Source of the DNA: Ambrosia x helenae
Taxonomy: Eukaryota; Streptophyta; Magnoliopsida; Asterales; Asteraceae
DNA: 64,000 bases
Assembly (NCBI GenBank): GCA_030844895.1
Contig: CM061223.1
Location: forward strand, 106,065,186-106,129,185
Reading direction: 5' to 3'
In this document: in pieces, positions 47,354-58,372 of the stretch
How positions within the stretch are numbered: the first letter of the stretch is position 1
Layout of the letters: each line of letters begins with the position of its first letter
The notes under the pieces: model-generated
Seen by the model: the letters and a program-made list of their open reading frames with translations, nothing else
The model's database searches: none
What the model was told of the DNA's origin: nothing
Position numbers and translations under genes: made by a program

Positions 47354-47669
47354 GGGTGGACGGGGCGGTCTATGATACACAGCTGTGATGACTGTGGTAC
47401 ACCGCCCTGCGTACCATTTGATGGACAAAAACCATCGCGGACGTGATGTACATAACGACCGTGAGAAAAGGTGTGTAGGATGGCTGGTTTGTTTGGAGAT
47501 GAGGTGTAATGTTGTGATTTGTTGGTTTTTCTTGGGATTGGTTGGTAATGATTTAGTGATGGTGACACCGCCCATGTTATAAGTGATAGATGTGATAAAA
47601 TGTGAAAAATTGAGGTCACAGAGTGATTGGGTGTGATAAAATTGGTTGTGCTGACCACCCCACCCACCC
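47354..47669. mobile_element. PIF/Harbinger MITE in intron 4 of CNGC copy B
   Basis: 316 bp with TTA at 47351-47353 and 47670-47672. Ends GGGTGGACGGGGCGGTC and, inverted, GGGTGGGTGGGGTGGTC. Same family style as 6085-6374. Confidence 0.85.
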
Positions 47670-48638
47670 TTACCGGATAGTGTGTGTGAGTACTTGTGGG
47701 TAAATGTCGCCTCCACCCTTAGGTCCATCACCGGTTTGCTTGGGAACTATTAGTTGACATTTGTTGACATTTTGTTCTTATAATTCACTCAACATGCAAC
47801 ACTGATCTGTGCTTTTATATGTTATTATAACCTGTTTAGAGTTTGTTTTGTTTACCTTTTCTACGTGAACGGTTTTTGTTGTTACAGAAATACATGCAGT
47901 TTTTCTCAAACCTGACTAATAGAATGGAGGAGATGAGAGAAAACATGCGAGAAACAGAGGATTTTATGTCACATTTAACCCTCCCTGAGGTGTTGAGGCA
48001 GCGAGTTAGGAGATACCAGCAGTTCAAACGGAATGTAACACATGGCGTTGATTTAGATTCGTTTGTCAGAGACCTTCCTCGCGATTTAGGAAAGGACATA
48101 AAGCGTCATCTTTGCTTGCCTTCATTAATGAAAGTGAGATGCACTTATTTTGCACAGCATTATATATTGACTGTTTAAATGAAAATTTGTTAAAGCAAGC
48201 TTCAACTTCTTATGGCAGGTACCAATTTTTAAGGAAATGGATTAACGATTATTGGATCATGTGTGTGACCGTCTAAAACTAGTTCTATACCCACAGAATA
48301 GCTACATAGTGCGAGAAGGTGATCCAGCACGTGAAATGCTATTCATCACTAGTGGCGAGATACGAAGCACGACAACCGTTGTTGGAAGCACGGGCTGTTG
48401 TAATCCTAGTAACCTCAAGGCTGGTGACTGCTGTGGAGAAGAGCTTCTCTCATGGGCTTCCAAAGAAAAAAGGATACAACTTCCTTTTTCAACTACAACA
48501 CTTGAAGCACTTACAGATGTTCAAGCTTATGCTCTAGTGGCCGATGAACTTGCGTTTGTGGTATCGCAGTTTAGGATGCTCCATTATACGCATATCCTAC
48601 ATACTTCTAGGAATTGTGCACAAAATAATAGTTCACGA

Positions 48639-48942
48639 CGTGGGGCAGCACAACGCGATGCTTCGCCTGATTCCCTTCTAAGCAGAGGTCCCAGGTTTGA
48701 ATCCAGCTTACAATGCTCTTGTCATTTACAACGTATTGATGGGGTCCATGAGTTTTTCTTACGCGTTGTCATGGTCAACAACAAAATAATGCTTTCCTGT
48801 TCTTAGTATTTTATATATAAGCATCTCAGTTGTGTGTTTTATAGGTTCTACTCACAACAGTCTGAAAAAGTATTGGAGCCGGCAAATAAGAGACGACATG
48901 ATGTCTTGGCCACTGGTCGAGAAACCTCCACCAACCTCAAGG
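48639..48942 (+). repeat. Unit 1 of a ~310-bp tandem duplication (SINE-like + intron end + last-exon start)
   Basis: Contains a SINE-like stretch with B-box-like GGTTTGAATCC (48694-48704), TCATGGTCAACAAC, the intron end with acceptor TTTTATAG, and the exon start GTTCTACTCACAACAGTCTG at 48845. The exon part lacks about 30 bp present in unit 2 (CATGGAGGAAACACTATG and beyond). Unit 2 begins at 48948, a period of 309 bp, and is now split by the Copia element and a LINE. Confidence 0.85.
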
Positions 48943-49240
48943 GGAGGCGTGGGGCAATGAAACGCGACCCTTCGCCTGATTCCCCTCTATGCAGAGGTCC
49001 CAGGTTTGAATCCAGCTTCTAGTGTCTCTTCATTTACAACGTATTAATAGGGTCCATGAGTTTTCCTTAACGGGTTGTCTAAAAGTGGTCTATGGTATTA
49101 TTATTTGATGATCATAATGTTACAATACAATCCCATTATATAGGGAATGAATACAAGATATCTATGTAAACAAACTCTATCTCATAACTCTATACAAATC
49201 AATTCTAAATATAAGATTAGGGATAATGATAATGCTAAGA

Positions 49241-52200
49241 TCCCCCCGCAGTTTGAGCGGGCGCGGAGTAGACGGTTAAACTGGATCGGAATGACCGGAA
49301 CAATTCTCGAGATAATCCCTTAGTGAAGATATCGGCGTACTGAGAGGAAGACGGCACATGAAGAACTCGTATATGGCCGACATGAACTTTTTCACGAACA
49401 AAATGTATATCTATCTCAACATGTTGTGTACGCTGATGATGAACCGGATTATTCGAGAGATAAACGGCCGAGAAGTTGTCACAATAAACCACAGACGCAC
49501 GCTGTAAAGGAACATGAAGTTCGAGAAGCAAGTTACGTAACCATGTAGCTTCAGCGACCGCGTTAGCTACTCCGCGATATCCAGCCTCAGCACTAGAACG
49601 AGAAACTATAGGCTGACGTTTTGAAGACAACGAAAAAAGGTTATCACCCAAAAACACACAATAACCACTGGTGGAGCGGTGTGAATCAGGACACCCTCCC
49701 CAATCTGCACCAGAGTATGCAAAAAGAGAATGAACTCTGGATTTCACAATCCGAATACCATAGGAAATCGTCCCCTGCAAATAACGTATAATATGTTTCA
49801 TAAAATTAAAATGCAGATCACACGACTCATGCATGAACAAACACACTTGCTGAACCGTGTAAGAGATGTCTGGCTTGGTGAATGTTAAATACTGTAGTGC
49901 CCCTGATAAACTTGTGTATAAAGTGGGGTCATGGAAAAGAGCCCTGTCAGTAGCACTAAGCTTGTAGGACAAGTCCACAGCCGTAACACAGGGCTTGCAC
50001 GATGACATATTAGCCCTGTTAATGATATCCTTTGCATACTGAGACTGGGAGAGAAACAAACCATTTTGCTTATGTGTCACTTTAATACCCAAAAAATGAT
50101 GCAAACGTCCCAAGTCAGTCATGGCAACTCTCATGAGAGTGAACTAATAATATCCTGTAAAAGTGCATCTGTGGATGCGGTGAGAATAATATCATCGAAA
50201 TATAATAATAAATATGCAACATGAGGACCCTTGTTATAAATAAACAAGGAGGTGTCACACACAATGCTCTGAAACCCCTGCGAAAGAATATAAGTAGCAA
50301 GCCGAGTATACCACGCCCGAGGGGATTGTTTCAAGCCAAATAATGATTTCTTCAACCGACAAACAAAGTTCGGACACCGTTTGTCCACAAAACCCAGTGG
50401 CTGATGCATAAAAACTGTCTCCTGTAAATGACCATGTAGAAAAGCATTTTTGACATCCAACTGATGGATTGGCCAAGAATGCAAGACGGCTAAAGATAAA
50501 ACTGTACGTATAGTAGCTGGTTTGACAACCGGACTAAACGTGTCCTCACAATCAATCCCAACAGTCCGAAACTTACCGTTAACCACCAAACGAGCCTTGT
50601 AGCGCTCTAATGATCCGTCCGACTTAAATTTATGACGAAATAGCCACATGCATCGTTTGATAGGTTTGTCAGTCAGACGGGGGACCAAATCCCATGTATC
50701 ATTTTCCTGCAAAGCATTAAACTCGTCATGCATGGCGTGTGTCCAATTAGGATCTAAAAAAGCTTTGGCATAGGTAGTGGGTACGGGAGATATGGTAGAC
50801 GTGCTAAGGTTGAGTGGGGTATTAGGTTTGAGCGATCCGGTCTTGGACCGAGTCGTCATGGGATGAACATTGGTGGTGTAGGACTGTTGGTTTGAGTGGG
50901 CCAGTTGTGGGGCAGATAAGGGGACATGTTCGGCAGTTGGTCTAGGGGTATTGCATTGGGCCGGATTAGGTGGGGCTGGAGTATGGGCCGAAGGCATGGT
51001 GGGGTGCAAAGGTGGGAATCCAGGAGGGGGCTGTGTATTAGCAGTGGAGGATTGTCGGGCCTAGGTTTGTGGACGAGGTCTACGGGAGTATGTAATGGGT
51101 TGGGCCTAGGGCTGCAAACGAACTGAACTTTCAGCGAGCAGTTCATGAACCGTTCGGCAGGAAGTTCGTTTGTGTTCGTTCGTTTAATAAATGAACGAGC
51201 ACGAACAAAAGATTCTGATCGTTTAGTTAAACAAACGAACATGAACAGAGGTCGCGTTCGTTCGTTTATGTTCGTAAACGTTCGGTAACGTGTTCGTTTG
51301 TGTTCGATTGTATGTTTAGACAATTAGGTTATATTTTGGGTGGATTTAGCTAATGTCTTAATGTATGTGAATTCGATGTTATTCAATAGTTAATATATGT
51401 CCGTTTGTGTTTGTTTTTGTTCATTAACACTTCTTTGTGTTCATTTGCGTTCATGAACACTTCTTTGTGTTCATTTGCGTTCATGAACACTTGTTTGTGT
51501 TCATTAATGTTCATTTGTGTTGTGTGCCTTCATGAACAAAATTAACAAATGAACACGAACATGAATATGAATGTTTTCTTAGCAAATGAACACGAACAAA
51601 AAATATCGTTCGGTAAGTGTTCATGAACTGCTCGTGAACATATTCTTTTTTTAACAAACGACCACGAACAAAGCCTTATCTGTGTTCGTTCGGTTCGTTT
51701 GTAGCCCTAGGCCTGGGCCGGTTGAGGTTGTTGAGGCGGGATGGGTTGTGGTGTATTAGGGACGGTTTGGGTGGGAGAAAAGGAAAAAGCCGGAGGTAAG
51801 GGGTCGTGAAGAAAGTTGTAGGAGGTGGCTGAAGTGGGAATGGTGTACGGGAAAGTGGACTCGTCGAATGTAACATGACGAGAGATGTGTACCTTTCCCG
51901 TCGTTGGATCGGAGCATCGGTAGCCACCAAAATCCGGTGGGTAACGAGGAAAGATGCAACAAATGGCTCGTGTATGGAGTTTGTGGGGTTGAGTGACCGA
52001 AGTATTTGGGTAACACGCACACCCGAACACTCGTAAGTGGTCATATGTGGGGTGGCGAAGATAAAGGGCAAATGTTGTGGTAAAAAAGTTTAAACGTTTT
52101 GTAGGTAGTATGTTGTGAAGATAGGTGGCGGTGTAGAGGGCTTCCACCCAAAAGGAGGGAGGAAGATTGGCATGGATGAGAAGGGCCCGTATGATGAGGT

Positions 52201-54170
52201 TTAAGCGACGAATCATACGCTCGGCACGACCATTTTGGGAGAAGGTTTGGGGACACGAAAATCGGAAAAATAAACCGTTTTGATGAGCAAATGTTTTAAA
52301 GGCATTGTTATCAAATTCGACTTCCAAATCACATTGAAATGTTTTAAAAAGGCGTTTAAATTGTGTTTGGATGAGTCGGTGAAATTTCACAAATGTGGGA
52401 AACGTTTCAGATTTAAATTTTAGAGTTTAAACCCAAACAAAGTGTGAAAAATTGTCAATAAGAACCATGTAATATTTATAACCAGTTTTGCTCTGAACCG
52501 GTGAGGTCCACAAATCATAGTGAATAATGTCAAATGGAGCAAAAGTGTATGTATTAGAAGCATAAAATGGTAAACGTTTGCTATTCGACAATTGACAAGA
52601 ATTGAAAATTGAAATTACGACTAAGAATGTCTAAAACTTGGGTGCCAGGATGACCTAAACGGTCATGCCATGGGACGGAGGCAGTGGTGAGGTAGCAGGC
52701 TTGAGGTGGTAGTTGTGGCGAGGTGAATGGATATAAGTCCCCGGTGCTATTGTGGCGAGAAAGAATTCTTCCATTGCGAAGGTCCTTCAAAGCAAAACCA
52801 AACTGGTCAAATTAAATAGAAACCCAATTATCACGTGAAAACGTCTAACGGAAATAAGGTTTTTAATTATTTGGGGATTATATAGGATGTTGGGCAATAT
52901 GTAGGTTCGGTTAGGAAGGGTATAAAAGCCGGTTCCAGATTTAAGAATTGGAACACATTCGCCATTACCGACCAAAAGTTTATTACAAGCAGTAGATGAT
53001 GAAGGGATTTTGATCATACCTTGATCCTGAGTAACGTGTGCCTCGGCCCCGGTGTCCATGTAAGAAGTGGGGGCTTGAGCTTGCATCTGCATTGTCGAGA
53101 AGGCTGCACTCAGATCGGATGAGCACAATGCGTTGTAGCAGTAGCTAGAAGGAGGAGCCAAAGGTTGAGGACCCGAGAAACAGGTGTATTGGGCTGATGG
53201 TTGGTCTACCAATTGACTGGGCAGGGCTGAATAACAATAACCCTGGTACTGGGCTGGGCCCGAAGGCTATTTTGGTTGCTAGTTGGGCAGCCAAGCAGGT
53301 TGGGTTGGGTATGGTGAAGGCGGGGTGGCCCACCAAGCCCAGTTGGGGTAGGATTGCATCTGTGGAAACCATCCGGATGGTGCACATGTTGTTCCTCGGC
53401 CTCTGCCTCCACGTCCAGAGCGTCCCCTGCCCCTCCCCTCGTCCTCGTGAAGCGTACTGATGAGGGTATGGGTTCGGGTTAGGGTTAGGTTGTAGTTGCG
53501 GCGGCATCGGCTGAGAGGAGGAGGAACCATGTTGGTTCGGCTGTTGAGTGACAACGACCGAAGATGTTGTTCATTGCCGAGCTTCTATCCGAATAACCTC
53601 GTCCTGCAACATCATACAAGTGGTATCCCAGTCAGCATTATTTTGATGAATAAGCGAGGCAATGATGTCATATTCTTGAGGGAGCCCACAAACCAATTGA
53701 AGAACTAGCCGTGATTCTGTAACAGGTTGATCCACGTCTTCGAGTTGATTAGCAAGATCGCTAAGGCGCTGACAACAATCGTCAATGGATGATCAATTTG
53801 CAAGAGTCAGGTTACAAAATTGGGTCTCCAAAGCGGCTGCTCGTGCCTTCTTGTTTCTGAGAAAGGTCTTTTCAAGCTGAAGCCAAGCGGCTCGAGCCGT
53901 CGAGACCTGTCCCAGCAGACGAGGAAGGGTGGCGTCGGACATAGTGCTCAAGATCCATTGAAGGACTAGAGCATCTAGTTTGACCCATTGAGGGTACTCG
54001 GCAGCCGTCTCTGGGGTGGTTCGGTGCCATCAATGTGATCCAACACCTTGTAGGCGACCGCATGTAACCGAAAGAGCTTTGAATATTGGTTACAGAATAC
54101 GCGGGGTGAAGAGGTATGGGTTTAGCGGCCATAGCCAAAGATTCTGTGTTGTCAGCGTCCTTAGCCATTG
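49241..54170 (-). pseudogene. Copia gag-pol polyprotein, frameshifted
   Basis: Order on the minus strand. Gag start MAKDADNTESLAMAAKPIPL at 54168. Glycine/proline-rich region (53507-53230). Protease MDTGAEAHVTQDQG at about 53060. GAG-pre-integrase WHDRLGHPGTQVLDIL at about 52655. Integrase core FDNNAFKTFA, NGRAERMIRRLNLIIRALL and PPSFWVEALYTATYL at about 52310-52120. Reverse transcriptase AMHDEFNALQENDTWDLVPR, QLDVKNAFLHGHLQE, SLFGLKQSPRAWY and YFDDIILTAS (the family norm is YVDD) at 50790-50175. RNase H ADWGGCPDSHRSTSGYCVFL, SSAEAGYRG, ATWLRNLL and HVEIDIHFVREKV at 49700-49390. Frame breaks lie between gag, protease, pre-integrase and integrase, at the MITE (51106-51710), and near 50135. Confidence 0.9.
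51106..51710. mobile_element. hAT-type MITE inside the Copia integrase/RT linker
   Basis: Ends CTAGGGCTGCAAACGAACTG and, inverted, CTAGGGCTACAAACGAACCG. The flanks GGTTGGGC and GCCTGGGC match at 6 of 8, a worn 8-bp duplication. The interior repeats GTTCATGAACAC / TTCGTTTGTGTTCG words many times. No coding capacity. Confidence 0.75.
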
Positions 54171-54297
54171 ATCGGAATCGAACAGAAAAGGGAAAGAAAA
54201 AGCGGATGGCAATTAGGGTTTAATGAGTCGTAGCTCTGATACCATAAAAGTAGTCTATGGTATTATTATTTGATGATCATAATGTTATAATACAATC

Positions 54298-54339
54298 GAG
54301 CGTCCCGGGTTGAAATATCTAATATAACATAATAAAATA

Positions 54340-54376
<37 letters not shown>

Positions 54377-55114
54377 TTAAACAAATCTCTGCCATAAGTT
54401 ATCATATTCAAATATAAAAAAACGAATCTCTGCGCCGGGGTATAAATCTAGTGCCATTACAAATGAATTCGAAAGTTTGTAATCGATCATTCTAAAAAGA
54501 ACTAACATGAAATAAGAAAAAAAAAGTTAATTATTGAAATATCGAACGCATTAGTCTAAGGGTTATGTGATGCGTTAAAAAATTCATGGGTATATGATCG
54601 GGTATGTAGTTCGGGTATTTGGGTATGTTGTTTCGGGTAATCAGGTCGGGTATCACCTAATCCCAGACCCAACCCAAACCCACAATTTTTTTAAACTAAT
54701 CCCAAACCCGACACAATACTTGTCGGGTTACAAAAAATAGTCATTTTTTTCTCCGATTTTTATATAGCACTATGGTACTCGTTGGAAAGATAATAAAACG
54801 CTCGTTAATTTGGTGTAATTTTTTTCCTTAAAAAATCTCGTATATAAAAGATATTAATGTTTAAAAGTTATGGGAGAAAACATGAGAGATAAAATAATAA
54901 AGTTTTAATATTTAGATTTAGTAGATTAGGTATTTAATAGATTAGGATAAAGATTATAATAGATTAGGTTAAATCATATTTATTTATTTTTTTAATTGGT
55001 TTAGAGTTGCCACATCAGGATGTGGCATCTCTCAAAGAAGAGATTGCATAAGAGTATGACATGTAGGATTAATCTCTTTACAATATATATATATATAGAT
55101 AGATATAGATATAG
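54298..55114. mobile_element. Insertion inside the right LTR of the Copia
   Basis: Comparison with the left LTR (ACAATC followed by CCATTATATAGGGAATG) shows about 815 bp of extra DNA. It contains a (TTA)n run near 54340-54376, a Helitron-like end (CTAG at 54448-54451 after CTGCGCCGGGGT), and from about 54720 the AT-rich repeat also seen at 41300. It may be two nested pieces; ends not fixed. Confidence 0.7.
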
Positions 55115-55224
55115 ATGAATACAAGATATCTATGTAAACAAACTCTATCTCATAACTCTATACAAATCAATTCAAATCAATTCTAAATATAAGATAGGGA
55201 TAATGATAATGCTAAGATTATCAT

Positions 55225-55401
55225 TTTTTTTTTTTTTTTTTTTCAATTAAAAATAAATTCCATTAAATAGTTCAAATCATTGTACAAAATATGAAAGTTA
55301 CATCATAATAGAAGGTAGACGGGCAACAAGCTGCGCCGCCACCCCTTTCTGAATTGCAAACCCTAGTCTACTGAAGACAAATCCTTGCCCCCCTGGCACC
55401 A
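55225..55401 (-). mobile_element. Short LINE 3' end with 11-bp target duplication
   Basis: Flanked by AAGATTATCAT at 55214-55224 and 55402-55412. The left copy overlaps the Copia LTR end, so this insertion is younger than the Copia. It starts with a T-run (minus-strand A-tail) and encodes FAIQKGVAAQLVARLPSI-like sequence, the same LINE family as 37672-38607. Confidence 0.88.
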
Positions 55402-55492
55402 AAGATTATCATGGTCAACAACAAAAAAATGGTTTCCAGTTCATAGTATTTTATATAAGTTAATAAGCCTCTCAATTGTGTATATTTTTTAG

Positions 55493-55748
55493 GTTCTACT
55501 CACAACAGTCTGCATGGAGGAAACACTATGAAAAGAAGCGCAAAAAACTATTGGAGGCGACAAATAAGAGACGGGAGGATGTCTTCACTACTGACTGTGA
55601 AACCTCCTCCAACATCAGCTTTGGTGCCTCTATCTATGTGTGTCGGTTTTCCTCTCTTTTACGGATCTTGTGGCGTAAGAGGCGGAGTGAGATGTGTAAA
55701 GCACAAGTATCAACACAATGTGGCTGTGTAGCTAGGCGTTTACAGTAG
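55493..55748 (+). pseudogene. Last exon of CNGC copy B (unit 2 of the duplication)
   Basis: After acceptor TTTTTTAG the frame reads FYSQQSAWRKHYEKKRKK, LLEATNKRREDVF, SNISFGASIYVCRFSSLL and ends at TAG 55746-55748. The tail SFGASIYVCRF corresponds to the SLGATIYASRF region of CNGC1-like proteins. The tryptophan/IQ-rich core present in copy A is shortened here. Confidence 0.85.
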
Positions 55749-56177
55749 CGGTGGTGGCGTATTTTATATCGAGGTTGCGAGACGGGTACGAGGCAATGAG
55801 GGGAAGACATGAAGAAAATGAAAAGAGGCACAAAAGGTGTGTTTGATTTCAATCTCTGATTGTCATGCCCGAAGCCCGTTAGTGTAGTTTGCATGCACAA
55901 CAGAACAACATAGCTGCGTGCAGAACAACAATGGTGCAGGTTAATTTGTAGTTTGACTTAAAAAAAATTATTTATCTGTTAATAATAATGATTAGTTTCT
56001 TTTAGTTTGTTCTTTCTTTGATTGATTATAGGACTTAATTGGTTGTACAAGTATGTTTGTAATGTGGTGATATCATATTTTTAATTGTGTTTATTATCAT
56101 TTTTTTTTATATTTAATGATTAGTAATGTGGTGATATCATACACATACATGAAGGTCTCGTTTCGCTACAAAGTGTC
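55749..56177. other. Downstream flank of CNGC copy B
   Basis: No gene or repeat I can name. Short direct repeat ACAGAACAACA...GCAGAACAACA near 55900-55930, then AT-rich sequence. Confidence 0.4.
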
Positions 56178-56180
56178 TTA

Positions 56181-56511
56181 GACTGATAGGAGTGGGGGGC
56201 GGGAAAGATGGCGTGGATGGGGTTTTGGGCGGGAACGCCGCCAAGGGTGGGGGGAAGATGGCATGGCCCCTTGGGCCGGGAAGAATTCACGGGCGTGGGG
56301 CGGGGCTTGGTGTGAGGTGGAACATTATGATTGGTTAGTTTTTATTTTATTTTTATTTTTTTTAACTTTAACACAATATAATACTATTTCCTTCCTCCCC
56401 CCCCCCCCCCCTCCCCCCACACACACACAATTTTCACCCTTCACACACGGGTCCCACAAGTGTCACATGGCGCATCACGCCCCTCCTTCCCCCCCTCCAC
56501 TCCGGGTAGTC
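56181..56511. mobile_element. PIF/Harbinger MITE, 331 bp
   Basis: TTA at 56178-56180 and 56512-56514. Ends GACTGATAGGAGTGGGGGG and, inverted, GACTACCCGGAGTGGAGGG. G-rich left half, C-rich right half with a C-run at about 56397-56418. No transposase. Confidence 0.8.
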
Positions 56512-57269
56512 TTACATCTAATGACGGCCCCAAGAAATTTATCCACTGTTGTGGTGTTAAGATTTTCAACAACAACAACAGCAGCAGCAGCAACAACAAC
56601 AACAACAACAGAGGTTGCAGGTGAGCTAAGAACCTGCCATCCTCATCTATTGCCATGCCAAATTGCAAGGCTTAGGTGTCTTCATCACAACCTCTTTAAT
56701 GTTTCTTATGGAATAAACCCAACAAAGGAGAAGGCTTTGAATATCCATTTAATGTTTTATTAATCCAACCTCATGTAATTTTAAATTTTCTGATCTAATT
56801 ATAAATAAAAAATAAAAATTGATATAATCCGTGTGGTACACAAGTTTCTAATGAATTCTATACACTAAATGAAGGTGTAAATGGGAGTTTGTTTCCATCT
56901 AGAGCAGAATATGTCAAAACCAGTCGTTTCTAACAAGCTACACCTTCAAGATCATCATCGCCTCAATCACGTCCTGCAATGGGTGCTTCTGCTCCTCATC
57001 CAAACATACATTCTCTCTTTAATATACAATTTCATTTTTATTCACATGATTATAATTTTTTTCTCATATTACAGTATATTAATTTTTATGCTACATGGTA
57101 ACACGTATTTTGTCACTTCATAATAGAATTCTCTATCTTGGGAAACTCTCAGGATATAACTTAGTATTATTATATGATTAAAAACATAACTAACCTTTGT
57201 TGTTAACTTAAATATATTCCATTTTAACATATAAATTATAAACTTATAATTAGTTGTTCTATATAATTA
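56512..57269. other. Intergenic; CAA/CAG triplets, no gene recognised
   Basis: A (CAA)/(CAG) run at about 56567-56610, then AT-rich sequence. The frames here are short and low in complexity. Confidence 0.45.
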
Positions 57270-57278
57270 TAATAATAC

Positions 57279-57324
<46 letters not shown>

Positions 57325-57329
57325 TATAA

Positions 57330-57400
<71 letters not shown>
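57270..57400. repeat. (TAA)n followed by (TTA)n
   Basis: About 15 TAA units run directly into about 23 TTA/ATT units through ATTATAATATT. The two halves are complementary and could form a long AT hairpin. Confidence 0.95.
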
Positions 57401-57401
<1 letters not shown>

Positions 57402-58372
57402 AGCATTAAGGTCATAAATAATTGATGTGTATTAAGCCTGTAATCCATGTTTATGCAATAGTTCCATAGTCCATACTCCGTGCTTATTTCATACTGGATG
57501 TCTGCAAATACAGCATAATCTTGGTTTTATTTCATGAATCATGGTTTTCTCTTAATTTATGTAATAGATATTTTCTTTCTTAATCAGTGATATATTTATA
57601 TTTTGTCAATAGGCAACAACTAAATGAAAAAAGTATTGATAATTTTCAATGTATATCTTGTAATTTTAGTTAAAGCTGGAGGATGGGTTAGGGATAAACT
57701 TTTATAATTGGGTATCGAGTTGAGACTACCAAAACCCGTACCATTATTATCCCTGCTTGTGCAACATTGAGTTTAATTGCATAAATTGGTCTAAACTAAA
57801 TAGAAAGGTTAATGGGTTTAAAAAATATATTGGACTTTAAATTTAATTTTAAACTTTTGTATAAAAATTAATGGTACATAAAATATATTTAAAATGTTTG
57901 GATCCTTCTCGAAAGTGGTCCTTGGGCAGCTGCCCACCCCAGATTGGGCCAAGCCAACTCTGATTTTAACATATTTTAGGATAACCCGTTGAAAAAATGA
58001 CTGTCTTTTAAATAACTTGTATTTTTTTCATGTACGCATCTTTGTTTATAGAACAAGCAAACGTATTTCTTAACAGCAAAAACGAACAAGAAAATCCGTT
58101 ACAAAAAAATGAGTATCACATGCAAACAATTCCATTGGAAAACCATTGGTGAATTGGGGTGAAATTTTTAAATCTTCCCAAATTCCGTCGGTAATTACCT
58201 ATGGATAGCAGTTGTCGATGATATTCATTTGTTTGGCAGTGATTCATTTGCTTAAGGTTTCGCGTCCATTCGTTTAAGTGTATGTGTCCGTTCGCTTGTT
58301 TGGTTATATATACTGATCAAAACGAATGAACACAAGCAACCCATGTTTGTATTTGTTTTTCGTTTAAATTTT
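57401..58372. other. Intergenic, nothing recognised
   Basis: AT-rich; no exon, repeat or RNA gene I can support. A GTTCGTTTG/TTCGTTTAAG-rich stretch lies at about 58230-58370. Confidence 0.4.

Larger units (their letters stand above)
49080..55217 (-). mobile_element. Copia retrotransposon (Ale/Retrofit-like), with nested insertions
   Basis: Minus-strand element with short LTRs, 49080-49240 (161 bp) and 54245-55217 (enlarged by an insertion). Flanking TTGTC (49075-49079) and TTATC (55218-55222) fit a 5-bp duplication with one later change; the unfilled site TTGTCATGGTCAAC survives in unit 1 at about 48766. Primer-binding site TGGTATCAGAGCTACGACTC at about 54226-54244; polypurine tract CTGCGGGGGGA at about 49239-49251. 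All pol domains are recognisable but frameshifted. The lineage call rests on reverse-transcriptase wording and the short LTR. Confidence 0.9.
32938..55748 (+). pseudogene. CNGC1-like cyclic nucleotide-gated channel, copy B, broken
   Basis: Same exon plan as copy A: 32938-33291, 33800-34012, 34766-35058, 35221-35273 plus 46332-46390, 47888-48133, 48219-48610, then two last exons 48845-48942 (partial) and 55493-55748. Exons 2, 3, 5 and 6 have the same lengths as in copy A (213, 293, 246 and 392 bp). Encoded order: S1 (LALSLDPLFLYIP), S3 (YFIIDVFAALPLPQ), S4-S5 (AWAGAAFNFFLYVLASY), pore (CSWWGLQNL, SSIGQGLKSS), S6, C-linker (DLPRDLGKDIKRHL), CNBD (VREGDPAREMLFI, AGDCCGEELLSWAS), and a tail (SFGASIYVCRF) ending at 55748. 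Lesions: an 11-kb CACTA element inside exon 4, TAA at 48243-48245 in exon 6, exon 6 donor GA instead of GT at 48611, a duplicated last exon and a Copia between the duplicates. The last exon has lost the WRTW...IQ core that copy A keeps. Confidence 0.9.
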
